From NCBI RefSeq assembly GCF_002918555.1, contig NZ_PQMB01000003.1, forward strand, positions 500,525 to 564,524: a DNA stretch of 64,000 bases, in the 5' to 3' direction. The DNA comes from Citrobacter amalonaticus (GTDB taxonomy: Bacteria; Pseudomonadota; Gammaproteobacteria; Enterobacterales; Enterobacteriaceae). The notes beneath the pieces are model-generated. The model was not told the origin of the DNA. It saw only the letters and a list, made by a program, of their open reading frames with translations, and did no database searches. Both the position numbers and the translations under genes were made by a program. Shown piece by piece: positions 38,546-47,073 of this stretch; the first letter of the stretch is position 1, and each line of letters starts with the position of its first letter.

Positions 38546-39082
38546 TTATTTTATATACACACCAATATAAAAATAGAATAGATTAACGATATCAGGCATA
38601 AACAAAAAGGCCGATTCCATCCTGGTATCGGGCCTCTGAATCTGTATCACGGGCTCATTGTCTATATCACATCTCCGGACCAGAGCCTTTTTTGGCCGAC
38701 GTGTAATTTCACGGAGGGTCACGCCTTGCAACCTCATCCAGGTAACAAAATGGGTCGCTATACTGTCACCGGCAGCATCGGCGTCTTCTTCAGCATCTTT
38801 ACCGAACAAACTCTTCCAGCCAGCAACCACCACCACTTTGGCGCTGGTTTTAAACAACTGCCCGCCACAGTTGAGTGAAACCCGCGTCGCATCCACTTCA
38901 TGGTTCGCCATAAACTGGGCCAGATAATGCAGCCGGATAAGCTGGTAAACGTTGCGCTCCTGCTCACTCATTTTTGCCAGAGCGCAGGGCTGCTTTGTGG
39001 GGATAATACCGTGGTGCACGGTGATCTTGTAAGTATCCCGCCAGATGGTGACATAGTGACCGATTTCCGCTTTGCAATGCAC
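38546..39082 (-). pseudogene. topB: DNA topoisomerase III (TopB) internal fragment from an integrative element
   Basis: An open frame of 178 codons that is only an internal piece of a TopB. VHHGIIPTKQPCALAKMSEQER and YQLIRLHYLAQFM match the conserved HHAIIPT and (V/I)YxLIxRxxLAQF region, and VVVAGWKSLFGKDAEED the following segment of the ICE-type enzyme. The catalytic Tyr domain before it and the C-terminal domains are absent. The last 30 residues show no family resemblance. The frame opens upstream without a stop into the replication-protein remnant, so a deletion fused the two. Non-functional. Confidence 0.7.
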
Positions 39083-39089
39083 TGCCCCC

Positions 39090-39861
39090 GCGTCACCAGT
39101 GTTAAACTGCCCTTCCCTTGCCCGCTTCAGGTTCGCCAGCAGGTAGGCAGTGACATTCCTGACCTCTGCCGTTTTAATGCGTCCAGAATCCGCTGCCCCA
39201 GTTTGTCAGGTAAGGCGTCAAGCTGCTGCTTCAGCCTATCCCGGTCGGGCGTGTTCAGCCGTTCGATTACCGCTGCCGGCCACGACAACCGACTTTCCCC
39301 CCTACGTACGTAACGGTTCGATTTTCGAACTAAGCCGCCATCCCCTGATTTCCGGCTTAGTTCGGGATCCGAACCCGGTAAATTTGCCCCCTTCAGAGCG
39401 CTAAGTTCGGCTCCTGAACTCTGTGGTTTTTGACCTGATTCGTTTTTTCCTACCGTGACAACACCATTTCCTGCGGGGTTTGTGGGGCGGATAACCGGGC
39501 TTCGATCAGCACAACGCGTGAGTGCTGGTGGCGCATACGGGTATCAGATTTGATCTCCTGAAAAACGGCCTGCGCCGTCAGGCGTATCTTTTTATTGATG
39601 TGTCGGCAGGCGTCAGAAACGGCATCAAGCCAGCCAGGATCGAAGTATTGCGCGTCAAACTGTCCCAGCGGCTCATTGTGCTGGGCATAGATATTGCTGC
39701 GAATGCGCCTGGATTTATCCCTGATTCGCTTACAGAGACTCACCCATCCTGTAAGGCGCAGCACTAACAGCGCCCTGCTGACCGTCTCCCGGGAGGCTTT
39801 ATCCGAATGAGGCAACGCCAGCTGGCACTGCAATTCGTTATAGACAGTAAAAACAGTAAGT
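39090..39861 (-). pseudogene. STY4528-like island replication protein, frameshifted remnant
   Basis: Remnant of a protein resembling the STY4528-type replication proteins of SPI-7-like islands. Reading down the minus strand: a piece with ELQCQLALPHSDKASRETVS and LTAQAVFQEIKSDTRMRHQH; then a frame change near 39494-39499 (probably one lost G); then NPAGNGVVTVGKNESG, SNRYVRRGESRLSWPAAVIE and DRDRLKQQLDALPDKLGQRI; then a second frame change near 39171-39176 (probably one lost A); then NVTAYLLANLKRAREGQF running into the TopB fragment. The 5' end is missing. The family name is from memory of island annotation. Confidence 0.6.
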
Positions 39862-39957
39862 TAAAGAAGCCTGATGGAGCTGAAAAGTTTCCGTCAGTTT
39901 TTTTGACATCCGTAATCTTTGGGAGCCTGTTGGTTCGATAAACTACGGAGACCCCCA

Positions 39958-40026
39958 ATACCTCTCACCGATATCGCCATCCGCAACGCAAAGCCGCCCG
40001 ACAAACCTTATAAGTGCAGCGACGCG
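39958..40026 (+). pseudogene. Tyrosine-integrase N-terminal remnant
   Basis: The plus strand reads (I)PLTDIAIRNAKPPDKPYKC then SDA, the classic beginning of a P4/SPI-7-type phage integrase (MxLTDxxIRxAKPxDKPYKLSD). The start codon is ATA instead of ATG and the gene is cut after 23 codons, 4 bases before the stop of the neighbouring regulator. It marks the integrase side of the lost island and its deletion boundary. Confidence 0.75.
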
Positions 40027-40030
40027 CCCA

Positions 40031-40735
40031 CTAAATTTTCCCACTGACTTTTATGAGGAAATCCATATCTTGAAGGTACAGGTTATTTCCCATTCCTTGA
40101 ATTACCCCTAGCTTTTTCCACTGAGCCAGCAAACGATTAAGGGTCTCAGTACGAATACCCAACTGATGTGCCAGCAGGCGTTGAGTGACTGACAAAGTGA
40201 TATGGCGCCCCTGTGTTTTGCTGACTTTAAGCAAGTAGCGCGCAACCCGCTGCTCCAGCGTACACAGGCTAAATGACTCAATATTGTCCATTGCCTGTTG
40301 TAGCATTTCTCCGGCGCTGGACAACAGGCGAATGCCGATATCAGGTTGAGTCAGGCAAAACTGATGCAGCGTCCTGCGCGGCCAGCGGCACACCAGGGAT
40401 GACATACTGGCCCAGGCATGTACGGGATAACGTCCCTCCGGCATAAACATCACCAGCGTAGCCAGCAACTGTCCGCGCAGCCTGTGTTGATAAACCAGCT
40501 CTTCACCGTTACGGCCATACCGCAAAGTATTCACCTGACCGTTTAGCACCAGATACCAGAAATCAGCCTCCTCCCCCTGATGAAAAAGCGCCTGTTTGTT
40601 CTCCAGACGGATAAAAACGCCTTCCTGCATGAGTCGCTCATACAGTTCAGAGCGTATGCCTTCCAGCAACCGCGTTGACTTTAATAGCCGAACGGCGTCC
40701 GCAAGCATTACGTTTCCGGCGTTGATAATTGTCAT
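40031..40735 (-). CDS. CRP/FNR-family transcriptional regulator
   Basis: Predicted regulator of 234 aa. A cyclic-nucleotide-binding-type beta barrel spans about 20-140 (QALFHQGEEADFWYLVLNGQ), then a dimer helix and a C-terminal winged helix with TLSVTQRLLAHQLGIRTETL then NRLLAQW as the recognition element. There is no N-terminal cysteine cluster, so it is not an FNR-type oxygen sensor. Divergent from the TonB receptor gene with a Fur box between them, which suggests it controls the uptake locus. Its stop abuts the integrase remnant. Confidence 0.85.
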   Translation of the reverse strand: MTIINAGNVMLADAVRLLKSTRLLEGIRSELYERLMQEGVFIRLENKQALFHQGEEADFWYLVLNGQVNTLRYGRNGEELVYQHRLRGQLLATLVMFMPEGRYPVHAWASMSSLVCRWPRRTLHQFCLTQPDIGIRLLSSAGEMLQQAMDNIESFSLCTLEQRVARYLLKVSKTQGRHITLSVTQRLLAHQLGIRTETLNRLLAQWKKLGVIQGMGNNLYLQDMDFLIKVSGKI

Positions 40736-40769
40736 AGCTCAATTTTTCCCTTTGCGCCTACCATCAATT

Positions 40770-40788
40770 AAGAATGATTATCATTATC
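40770..40788. promoter_or_regulatory. Fur box in the regulator/receptor divergent promoter
   Basis: AAGAATGATTATCATTATC matches the 19-bp Fur consensus GATAATGATAATCATTATC at 16 of 19 positions, with the core ATGATTATCAT. It lies 35 bases from the regulator start and 50 bases from the receptor start, so iron repression of both directions is likely. Confidence 0.88.
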
Positions 40789-40838
40789 CAAATCAAAATA
40801 TCCAGAAATACTATTGCAAAAAGGGAGTTGACCATCGT

Positions 40839-42956
40839 ATGAAAGTACTGAATTCATCGCGCCTGTGTCTGGGGGCCGCGCTTTTTCTGAATAACGCCGT
40901 GATATGCGAAACGCTGGCAGCCGAACCCGATAAAGAGGAACAGATTATCGTTCAGGCGACGCGGTCGACTACCTCGACTGAAAGCTCGCCGCGTACGGTG
41001 ACCATCATTTCTTCCCAACAGATCGCCGAACGGCCTGGCTATGCCGGTATCCAGAGTCTGTTAGCAGAAATACCGGGCATTCAGTTCGTGCGCTCCGGCG
41101 GCCTCGGCGGGCAAATCATGATGCGCGGATTTAACAGCAACGAAGGGCGCATGGTGTTGGCGATTGATGGCGACCGCTACGAGGGCCGCAATACGCTGCA
41201 GTTTAATATGCTGGATCCCAGCGCCATTGAACGTATCGAAGTTATCCGTGGCCCGGCTTCGGCATTGTATGGTTCCGACGCGATGACCGGCGTCATTAAC
41301 ATCGTTACCCGGCGCGCCAAAATCGACGCCGATCAGCCCTTCGCCCTGACCCCAACGCTGCGCGCCGCACAGTGGAACAGCGTCAATAATCTTTACGGCG
41401 GTCGGGCCGAACTTTCCGGCGGCGGAAACGGCTTTGACGTTATGGTTGGCTCCAGCTACCAGCACGCGAACGACTACAACACGCCGGAAGGAAAAGCGCA
41501 TAACAGCGATTCGCAGAGCAAAGCGGTGGATTTCAACATTGGCTACCGTCCCGGTGAACTCTCCCGCTGGGAGCTGTCCGGACGTTTTGTCGATGTGGAC
41601 ACCGGGCGCGCCGGAGGGCTGGACGCCGCGCCAGGCTACCCGAACCGACTGGTGAGCGAAAGCCCCATTATCGAACGCTATCTGCGGCTGGCCTACGAAG
41701 ATAAACGGGCAAGCTGGTTGGCAGACCAGTGGGAAAGTACGCTGTATCGCCGGGATTTCCGCACCGATATCTACCAGATGAACCGCAACCCGAAAACCCA
41801 GGCCTATACCGTGCAACAAATCCAGGTATACAGCCCCGAGGTCTGGGGCGGACACCTGACGGCGCAAAAACAGCTGGACGATCACGCGGTCAGCTACGGC
41901 GGCGACTTCTGGTATAGCGACACCAAAGGGCGCAAGACGCACACCAAAGCGTATAAGCCCTCAGGCGCACAGGTTTCGCAAACCCCCTGGGTTCCGATGG
42001 AGCGGGATACCAGCACGACAAACATCGGGCTTTTCGCTAACGACAACTGGGCGATAAGCGACAGCTTTAATCTGAACTCCGCGCTGCGCGGCGACACGGT
42101 GCTGGTGGATATCGGCTCCCCGACTCGCATGGAGCAGCAGATCCAAAAAGACGCCTTCGCCGGTAAAACCAGCCAGAAGCACTATGCCCTGACAGGAAGC
42201 TTAGGGGGCGTGTGGAGGATGACGCCGCAATGGCATCTGGTGGGTAACTTAAGCCGCGGTTTCCACGCCCCTTCGGCGCAGTCGATGGTGCTGACCAGCG
42301 TGGCGGGCACGGTAAAGACCCTGCCAAACCCGGAGCTGAAGCCGGAAACCAACATTACCGCCGAGCTGGGCCTGCGCTGGTACGGCGACCGACACCAGAT
42401 ATCGCTCACCGGCTGGCAAAGCGAATACGACAATCTGATCACTCTGGTGCCCATCAACAACAGCGGCCTGAATCAGCGGCAGAACGTCGCCAAAGCGACC
42501 CTGCGAGGCCTGGAGCTGGAAGGGCAAACCTACTTTAACCAGTACTGGAGCAGCCGCTACAGCCTTGCCACGCTATGGGGCGCGAACGATACCGCTAACC
42601 AGCCGCTGCCCGCCATTTCGCCGCTGACCGCGTCGGTATCGCTGCGCTACGATCGCAGCGACTGGTATAGCGAGGCGATCGTGACCGCCGTACAGGGGCG
42701 TAAGCGCATCGACAAAAAGCAGGAGCGTGAGACGGCGGGCTTCGTCAACGTCAACCTCTATGCCGGTGCGCATCTTGACGCCTGGCTGGGAGACAGGTTC
42801 ACCGGCTGGAAGCTGGCGGCAGGGGTAGAAAACCTGTTTGACGCCACCCAGACGCCGCCTTCCGGCACGGAAAACATCCGCCTGCCTCAAACCTACACTA
42901 ACCCGTTAGTCGAACCCGGCCGGGCCTTCGTGCTGAAACTCACGGTGGACTACTGA
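40839..42956 (+). CDS. TonB-dependent outer-membrane receptor
   Basis: Outer-membrane active transporter, 705 aa from the ATG at 40839 (MKVLNSSRLCLGAALFLNNA), with GGGAG upstream at longer than usual spacing. Signal peptide to about residue 28 (TLAA-EPD), TonB box EEQIIVQAT near 32-40, plug domain with SLLAEIPGIQFVRSG and IERIEVIRGPASALYGSDAM near 122-145, then a 22-strand barrel ending AFVLKLTVDY. Uptake of iron complexes is likely from the Fur box and ABC genes; heme, siderophore or cobalamin cannot be distinguished. Its stop overlaps the next start (TGATG). Confidence 0.92.
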   Translation: MKVLNSSRLCLGAALFLNNAVICETLAAEPDKEEQIIVQATRSTTSTESSPRTVTIISSQQIAERPGYAGIQSLLAEIPGIQFVRSGGLGGQIMMRGFNSNEGRMVLAIDGDRYEGRNTLQFNMLDPSAIERIEVIRGPASALYGSDAMTGVINIVTRRAKIDADQPFALTPTLRAAQWNSVNNLYGGRAELSGGGNGFDVMVGSSYQHANDYNTPEGKAHNSDSQSKAVDFNIGYRPGELSRWELSGRFVDVDTGRAGGLDAAPGYPNRLVSESPIIERYLRLAYEDKRASWLADQWESTLYRRDFRTDIYQMNRNPKTQAYTVQQIQVYSPEVWGGHLTAQKQLDDHAVSYGGDFWYSDTKGRKTHTKAYKPSGAQVSQTPWVPMERDTSTTNIGLFANDNWAISDSFNLNSALRGDTVLVDIGSPTRMEQQIQKDAFAGKTSQKHYALTGSLGGVWRMTPQWHLVGNLSRGFHAPSAQSMVLTSVAGTVKTLPNPELKPETNITAELGLRWYGDRHQISLTGWQSEYDNLITLVPINNSGLNQRQNVAKATLRGLELEGQTYFNQYWSSRYSLATLWGANDTANQPLPAISPLTASVSLRYDRSDWYSEAIVTAVQGRKRIDKKQERETAGFVNVNLYAGAHLDAWLGDRFTGWKLAAGVENLFDATQTPPSGTENIRLPQTYTNPLVEPGRAFVLKLTVDY

Positions 42957-44053
42957 TGAAAAAAACATCGTCCATTCTGCTGCTGGCCTGCTTCGGTTGG
43001 CTATCGGCAACGGAGGCTAATGCCGCGCCGCCCACTATGCGGGTGACCGATCAAAACCAGCAACAGGTGGTTATTGCGCAACCGCCGCAACGTATCATCA
43101 CCTTTGTCATTCCACTGGCGTCCACCATTATGGCGATTGACGGCGGTCCGGAACGGCTGGTCGGCATGAACCGCGCAAGCGTCAGCGACGTGACGGAAGG
43201 GTTGCTGGGGGAAATCTACCCGGCAGCGAAAAATATTGCTGCTGATATTGCCGGCGACGGTTTTGCGCCCAACGTAGAGGCCGTCGCCGCAGCCCGACCG
43301 GATGTGGTGTTCCAGTGGGGCGATCGGGGAGACGCGATAGTTGCCCCGCTCAGGCAACTGGGGCTGCCGGTGGTCACGATCAACTACGGCGACACGCGGC
43401 TCGCCCGCCACTGGTTTACGCTGGCTGGCGACGTGTTGGGAAAGCCCGGGCGCGGGCGTCAACTGGCCCAATGGTTTGACGACGAAATTACCGCCGTGGA
43501 GCGGCTCGCCGCCACAGTCACGCCAGACGAGCGTCCCAGAGTGGTTTATCTCTACCGGGTGCGGGCAGGTCTACAGGTGGCAGGAAAAGGCACCAGCATG
43601 GACAGCGACATGCGCCGCACCGGCGGCAACAATATGGCGCAGTCTCTGCCAGGCTTTACTACCGTCGACGTGGAACAGTTGCTGCAATGGAACCCGCAGG
43701 TCATTTTGCTCAATAACTTCGAAGCGGGATTGACCCCGGCGGACCTCCTGAACGATCCCCGGCTGGCGGCAATCGACGCGATTAAGAGTAAACGGGTTTA
43801 CTCCTATCCCCGTGGCGGCTTTCGCTGGGAACCTCCCAGCCAGGAATCCCCACTGACGCAGCACTGGCTGCTCACCCTGTTTCATCCCCATATGGCGCAG
43901 GGAAATTTTCGCGCCCGCGTGAAGGAGGCGTATCAGTTTATCTATCACTACGCCTTAAGCGAAGAACAGCTCGACCGCATCCTGAAACTCTCGGTAAACG
44001 GCGACAGCCTGAACTATTGCGCTCAGTTTTGCCGTGAACAGGGGCAGCAATGA
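42956..44053 (+). CDS. Periplasmic substrate-binding protein of an iron-type ABC importer
   Basis: FecB/BtuF-type (class III) binding protein, 365 aa, longer than the usual 300-330. Signal peptide MKKTSSILLLACFGWLSATE to ANA near residue 24. PPQRIITFVIPLASTIMAID near 42-61 and FAPNVEAVAAARPDVVFQWG near 102-121 are the typical lobe motifs; the C-terminal half has VEQLLQWNPQVILL. The extra C-terminal 60 residues (from LLTLFHPHMAQG on) are similar to heme/iron binding proteins with an added helix and contain a CAQFC pair. Starts inside the receptor stop and overlaps the permease start. Confidence 0.9.
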   Translation: MKKTSSILLLACFGWLSATEANAAPPTMRVTDQNQQQVVIAQPPQRIITFVIPLASTIMAIDGGPERLVGMNRASVSDVTEGLLGEIYPAAKNIAADIAGDGFAPNVEAVAAARPDVVFQWGDRGDAIVAPLRQLGLPVVTINYGDTRLARHWFTLAGDVLGKPGRGRQLAQWFDDEITAVERLAATVTPDERPRVVYLYRVRAGLQVAGKGTSMDSDMRRTGGNNMAQSLPGFTTVDVEQLLQWNPQVILLNNFEAGLTPADLLNDPRLAAIDAIKSKRVYSYPRGGFRWEPPSQESPLTQHWLLTLFHPHMAQGNFRARVKEAYQFIYHYALSEEQLDRILKLSVNGDSLNYCAQFCREQGQQ

Positions 44054-45027
44054 AACGGTCATGGCGTGTAGTATTCCTGCTGGCGCTGCTGCTTCTGACA
44101 GGCCTTGGAGCGCTGATGGTTGGCCGTTTCAGCGTCCCGGCAGGCGAAGTATTACAAGCGCTGCTGGGCGATGCGCCCGCATTACAGCAACGACTTATTG
44201 TGGATATCCGTTTACCCAGGGTTCTGCTGGCCCTCATCGTCGGTGCCGGTCTTTCCGGCGCCGGAGCCGCGCTGCAGTTTCTGTTTCGTAACCCGCTGGC
44301 GGAACCGAACCTGCTGGGCGTATCGTCAGGTGCGGCCTTTGGCGGCATCCTGATGATGATGTTCATTGGCGACGGATGGCCGCTGATTCTGGGCGCGCTG
44401 GCGGGTGGACTGCTGGCTCTGGCGGCAGTGGTCTGGCTGGCGGGCAGCACGCAGAACCAAAGCGCGAACGACACGCTGCTCCTGATCCTTTCGGGCATCG
44501 TGATAAGCGCGCTGTTCTCAGCTGGCGTATCGCTAATGAAGCTGCTCGCCGATCCGCAAAACCAGCTGCCGTCGATCGTGTTCTGGCTGATGGGCAGCCT
44601 TGCCGGCACGGATCGGCAGCGGGTGCTGACTGCCCTGCCAGTGATCGGTGGCGGCCTGATACTGCTCTGGATGTTGCGCTATCAGCTGATGGTTATCACG
44701 GTACAGGGAGCCCACACGCCACGCCTGATGCGGGCGCGGCGGCTGGCGCTGCTGGCTATCGGACTCATCGCCGCAGGCAGCGTCGCGGTGTGCGGCGTGG
44801 TCGGCTGGGTTGGCCTGGTGGTGCCGCACCTGGTGAGAATGATGCTGGGACAGAACCATCGCTACTTTCTACTCTATACCAGCCTGGCGGGGGCCAGCTA
44901 TTTTATTGCCGTGGATACGCTTGCCAGAACGCTGAGCGCAGTGGAAATTCCACTCGGCGTGCTGACGGCGCTGTTGGGTGCGCCAATGTTCGCCGGGTTA
45001 ATTCGCCGGATCAGGAGATCGCAATGA
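44050..45027 (+). CDS. FecCD-family ABC permease
   Basis: Inner-membrane permease of 325 aa with about 10 helices. BtuC/FecCD signatures: RLPRVLLALIVGAGLSGAGA near 57-76, NPLAEPNLLGVSSGAAFGG near 84-102 and GVVGWVGLVVPHLVRMMLGQ near 244-263, the coupling-helix region. Start ATGA overlaps the preceding stop. Only one permease gene is present, so a homodimer is expected. Confidence 0.93.
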   Translation: MKRSWRVVFLLALLLLTGLGALMVGRFSVPAGEVLQALLGDAPALQQRLIVDIRLPRVLLALIVGAGLSGAGAALQFLFRNPLAEPNLLGVSSGAAFGGILMMMFIGDGWPLILGALAGGLLALAAVVWLAGSTQNQSANDTLLLILSGIVISALFSAGVSLMKLLADPQNQLPSIVFWLMGSLAGTDRQRVLTALPVIGGGLILLWMLRYQLMVITVQGAHTPRLMRARRLALLAIGLIAAGSVAVCGVVGWVGLVVPHLVRMMLGQNHRYFLLYTSLAGASYFIAVDTLARTLSAVEIPLGVLTALLGAPMFAGLIRRIRRSQ

Positions 45028-45800
45028 GCCAGCCTGCCGCAGCCATGCTTTCGGTACATGACATCACCTGGCGCTATTCATCACGCCACTCGCCGATACT
45101 GAACAACCTCTCGTTCTCCCTGCCGCAGGGCGCTTTGTGCATGATCCTGGGTGCCAATGGCGCGGGGAAATCAACCCTGCTGAAACTGCTGGCGGACAAG
45201 TTATCCTGCCAGCAAGGGCACGTTTCTCGCGGCGGCGATATCGCCTTCGTCCCTCAGCGCACGACGGTTTCCCTGGCCGTTTCGGTATCCGAAACGGTGC
45301 TGGTTGGCCGGGCTGCGCATGTAGGCTTACTGCGCGCGCCCAATCATCAGGATTACCGGATCTGTGAACAAGCGCTGGGCCGGGTGGGACTGCAGCATAT
45401 GGCCTCCCGGGAGTTTTCTTCGCTGTCAGGCGGAGAACAGCAGCTGGCGCTGATGGCGCAGGCGCTGGCGTCCGAAGCGCGGATCATTTTGCTGGATGAA
45501 GTTACTGCCGCAATGGACTGGCGCAATCAGGCAACAATTCTGCGACTGTTGCAGGAGCTTGCCCGACAAGGCTATACCATTTCATTTATTACCCATTCTC
45601 CACAACACGCGCTGGATTTTGCCACCCACTGTCTCCTGATGTTTCCCGAAGGTGACTGGGCGTTTGGCCCACCCTCAAAGATTATTACCGACGAAACCCT
45701 GAGCCGACTCTATCGCCTGCCGGTACGCTGTGCCGTGATAGAAGATCGATGGGTCGTTATTCCACAGTTTACCCACCAACAAGGAGTGTCAATACCGTGA
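45024..45800 (+). CDS. FecE/BtuD-type ABC ATPase
   Basis: Cytosolic ATPase of the importer, 258 aa from the ATG at 45024 that overlaps the permease stop. Walker A GANGAGKST near 42-50, Q-loop FVPQRTTVSL, signature LSGGEQQLALMAQAL near 134-148, Walker B RIILLDEVTAAMDW with the catalytic Glu, and H-loop FITHSP. The frame remains open far upstream, but those codons lie inside the permease gene. The stop overlaps the next gene start. Confidence 0.94.
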   Translation: MSQPAAAMLSVHDITWRYSSRHSPILNNLSFSLPQGALCMILGANGAGKSTLLKLLADKLSCQQGHVSRGGDIAFVPQRTTVSLAVSVSETVLVGRAAHVGLLRAPNHQDYRICEQALGRVGLQHMASREFSSLSGGEQQLALMAQALASEARIILLDEVTAAMDWRNQATILRLLQELARQGYTISFITHSPQHALDFATHCLLMFPEGDWAFGPPSKIITDETLSRLYRLPVRCAVIEDRWVVIPQFTHQQGVSIP

Positions 45801-46411
45801 GCCAACTGCTTCATTTACGCTGTATTTCCCATGAACTCCCGGACTTTTCCCGGCTACTGAAAGAGAGTGGAGCGGAATCTCTGTCGGTCAGAGGACTGGC
45901 GCAAGAACAGCTGCAACACCGGACAGTTCTTCTGATTGAAGCGCATATCGATCAGCGGGCGCTAATGGCCTGGCGCCAGGAGCTGGAGGATCACCTGGTG
46001 GCGGGAGGGCTCATCGTGTTTAACGGCCATCTGGCCTATCCGCTGTTTAACGGCCTCGACCCCTTTCGCGTTGCGGCTGGCCGGGGGCGCGACGACCTGA
46101 TACTGGAAAAAGTGCACGATCACCCGGTCTTTGTCGGCGTGGACTGCGAGCATCTTTCTTTTCGTCGCGGCGTCGCCGGGTTTTACGCACGGGGCGGCAA
46201 CCCACCGCCTTCAGGAGCCACAGTTATCCATCAGCTGAAAAAAGACGGCACGCCGGTTGATTGGATCTGGAGACGCCCGCAGGGCGGCGTCATCCTGATG
46301 CACAGCGGCAACAATATGTGGCTGTTCCAGAACGACGCCACCAGTGCATCACGCATCGCGCCACAACTATTAACATGGATGCTGGAATATATCGCCAGCG
46401 CTCAACGGTAA
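45797..46411 (+). CDS. Unknown protein A of the uptake locus, amidotransferase-like fold suspected
   Basis: 204 aa cytosolic protein from the GTG at 45797, which overlaps the ATPase stop (GTGA) and has AAGGAG 10 bases upstream. I do not recognise a named family. Visible: TVLLIEAHIDQRALMAWRQE then a GGLIVFNGHLAYP segment typical of class I glutamine amidotransferase/ThuA-like alpha-beta folds, ARGGNPPPSGATVIHQL, and a C-terminal GGVILMHSGNNMWLF. No Cys-His-Glu triad can be identified. It shares the order of these motifs with the next gene, so they are probably paralogues. No signal peptide; co-transcribed with the importer. Confidence 0.8.
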   Translation: MSQLLHLRCISHELPDFSRLLKESGAESLSVRGLAQEQLQHRTVLLIEAHIDQRALMAWRQELEDHLVAGGLIVFNGHLAYPLFNGLDPFRVAAGRGRDDLILEKVHDHPVFVGVDCEHLSFRRGVAGFYARGGNPPPSGATVIHQLKKDGTPVDWIWRRPQGGVILMHSGNNMWLFQNDATSASRIAPQLLTWMLEYIASAQR

Positions 46412-46424
46412 TCGGGAGAACACT

Positions 46425-47030
46425 ATGCGCATTGCTTTTGTTGACGGCGGCACCTACTACCATCATGCCACCTGTCACGATCCGGCTTTCACGCCTTTTT
46501 TCTGCCGCAACCTCTATGTCTGCGATATGGCCGATGAAAACCTTGATGACGTAGACTGCCTGTATATCGCCAGCCGCCAGAACGCGCAGGACTTAATCAG
46601 CGTCAGGGCCACGCTGGATGCCTTTCTTGCGCGCGGCGGGATGCTGGTCGTGATGGGAGAAAGCGGCTTAGATCAATGGCTGGATGGCATAACGTGGCGC
46701 GACGGCGTCTGCAACTTCTGGTGGTGGCTGGAAGAAAATCCAAATTCCGGGCTAAGCCTGGCGGCGCCGGAGCACGGCCTGTTCCGTTACCTGACGTTGC
46801 AGGACTGCACCTGGCACCACCACGGCGGGTTGACGCCGCCGCCGGGAGGCAGATCGCTGATAGAGGCGGAGGAAGACGGCTGCATTCTGTTTGACGCGCC
46901 GCTGGGCGGCGGGCGAGTGCTGGCGACGACGTTAGACCCGTGCTATCACCACGGCAGCTACTTTATGCCGAACTCAACGAAGTTTATTGCAGGATTACTG
47001 CGCTGGCTGAAAGATGGCGCGCCCGGTTAA
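46425..47030 (+). CDS. Unknown protein B of the uptake locus, paralogue of A
   Basis: 201 aa cytosolic protein behind a clear GGGAG site 13 bases after gene A. Not a named family to me. The middle resembles gene A: DDVDCLYIASRQNAQDLI, LDAFLARGGMLVVMGESGL, HHGGLTPPPGGRSLIEAEED, GGGRVLATTLDPCYHHGSYF and FIAGLLRWL. The PPPxG motif followed by a variable helix and a GG(R/V)-hydrophobic-L strand is shared with A. The protein is rich in His and Cys (for example THHHGG-like and CHDPAF clusters near residues 12-20 and 125-130), which could bind metal. Last gene of the locus. Confidence 0.8.
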   Translation: MRIAFVDGGTYYHHATCHDPAFTPFFCRNLYVCDMADENLDDVDCLYIASRQNAQDLISVRATLDAFLARGGMLVVMGESGLDQWLDGITWRDGVCNFWWWLEENPNSGLSLAAPEHGLFRYLTLQDCTWHHHGGLTPPPGGRSLIEAEEDGCILFDAPLGGGRVLATTLDPCYHHGSYFMPNSTKFIAGLLRWLKDGAPG

Positions 47031-47073
47031 GGATAAATAATAGCCACGTTCAATAACTTGCCGCACCATAGTT

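Noticed and set aside
40031..45800. Naming the uptake locus as a known system such as fit, fec or hmu
   Set aside because: Gene content (one permease, CRP/FNR-type regulator, two extra proteins) does not clearly match any of these, and I cannot run a search to decide.
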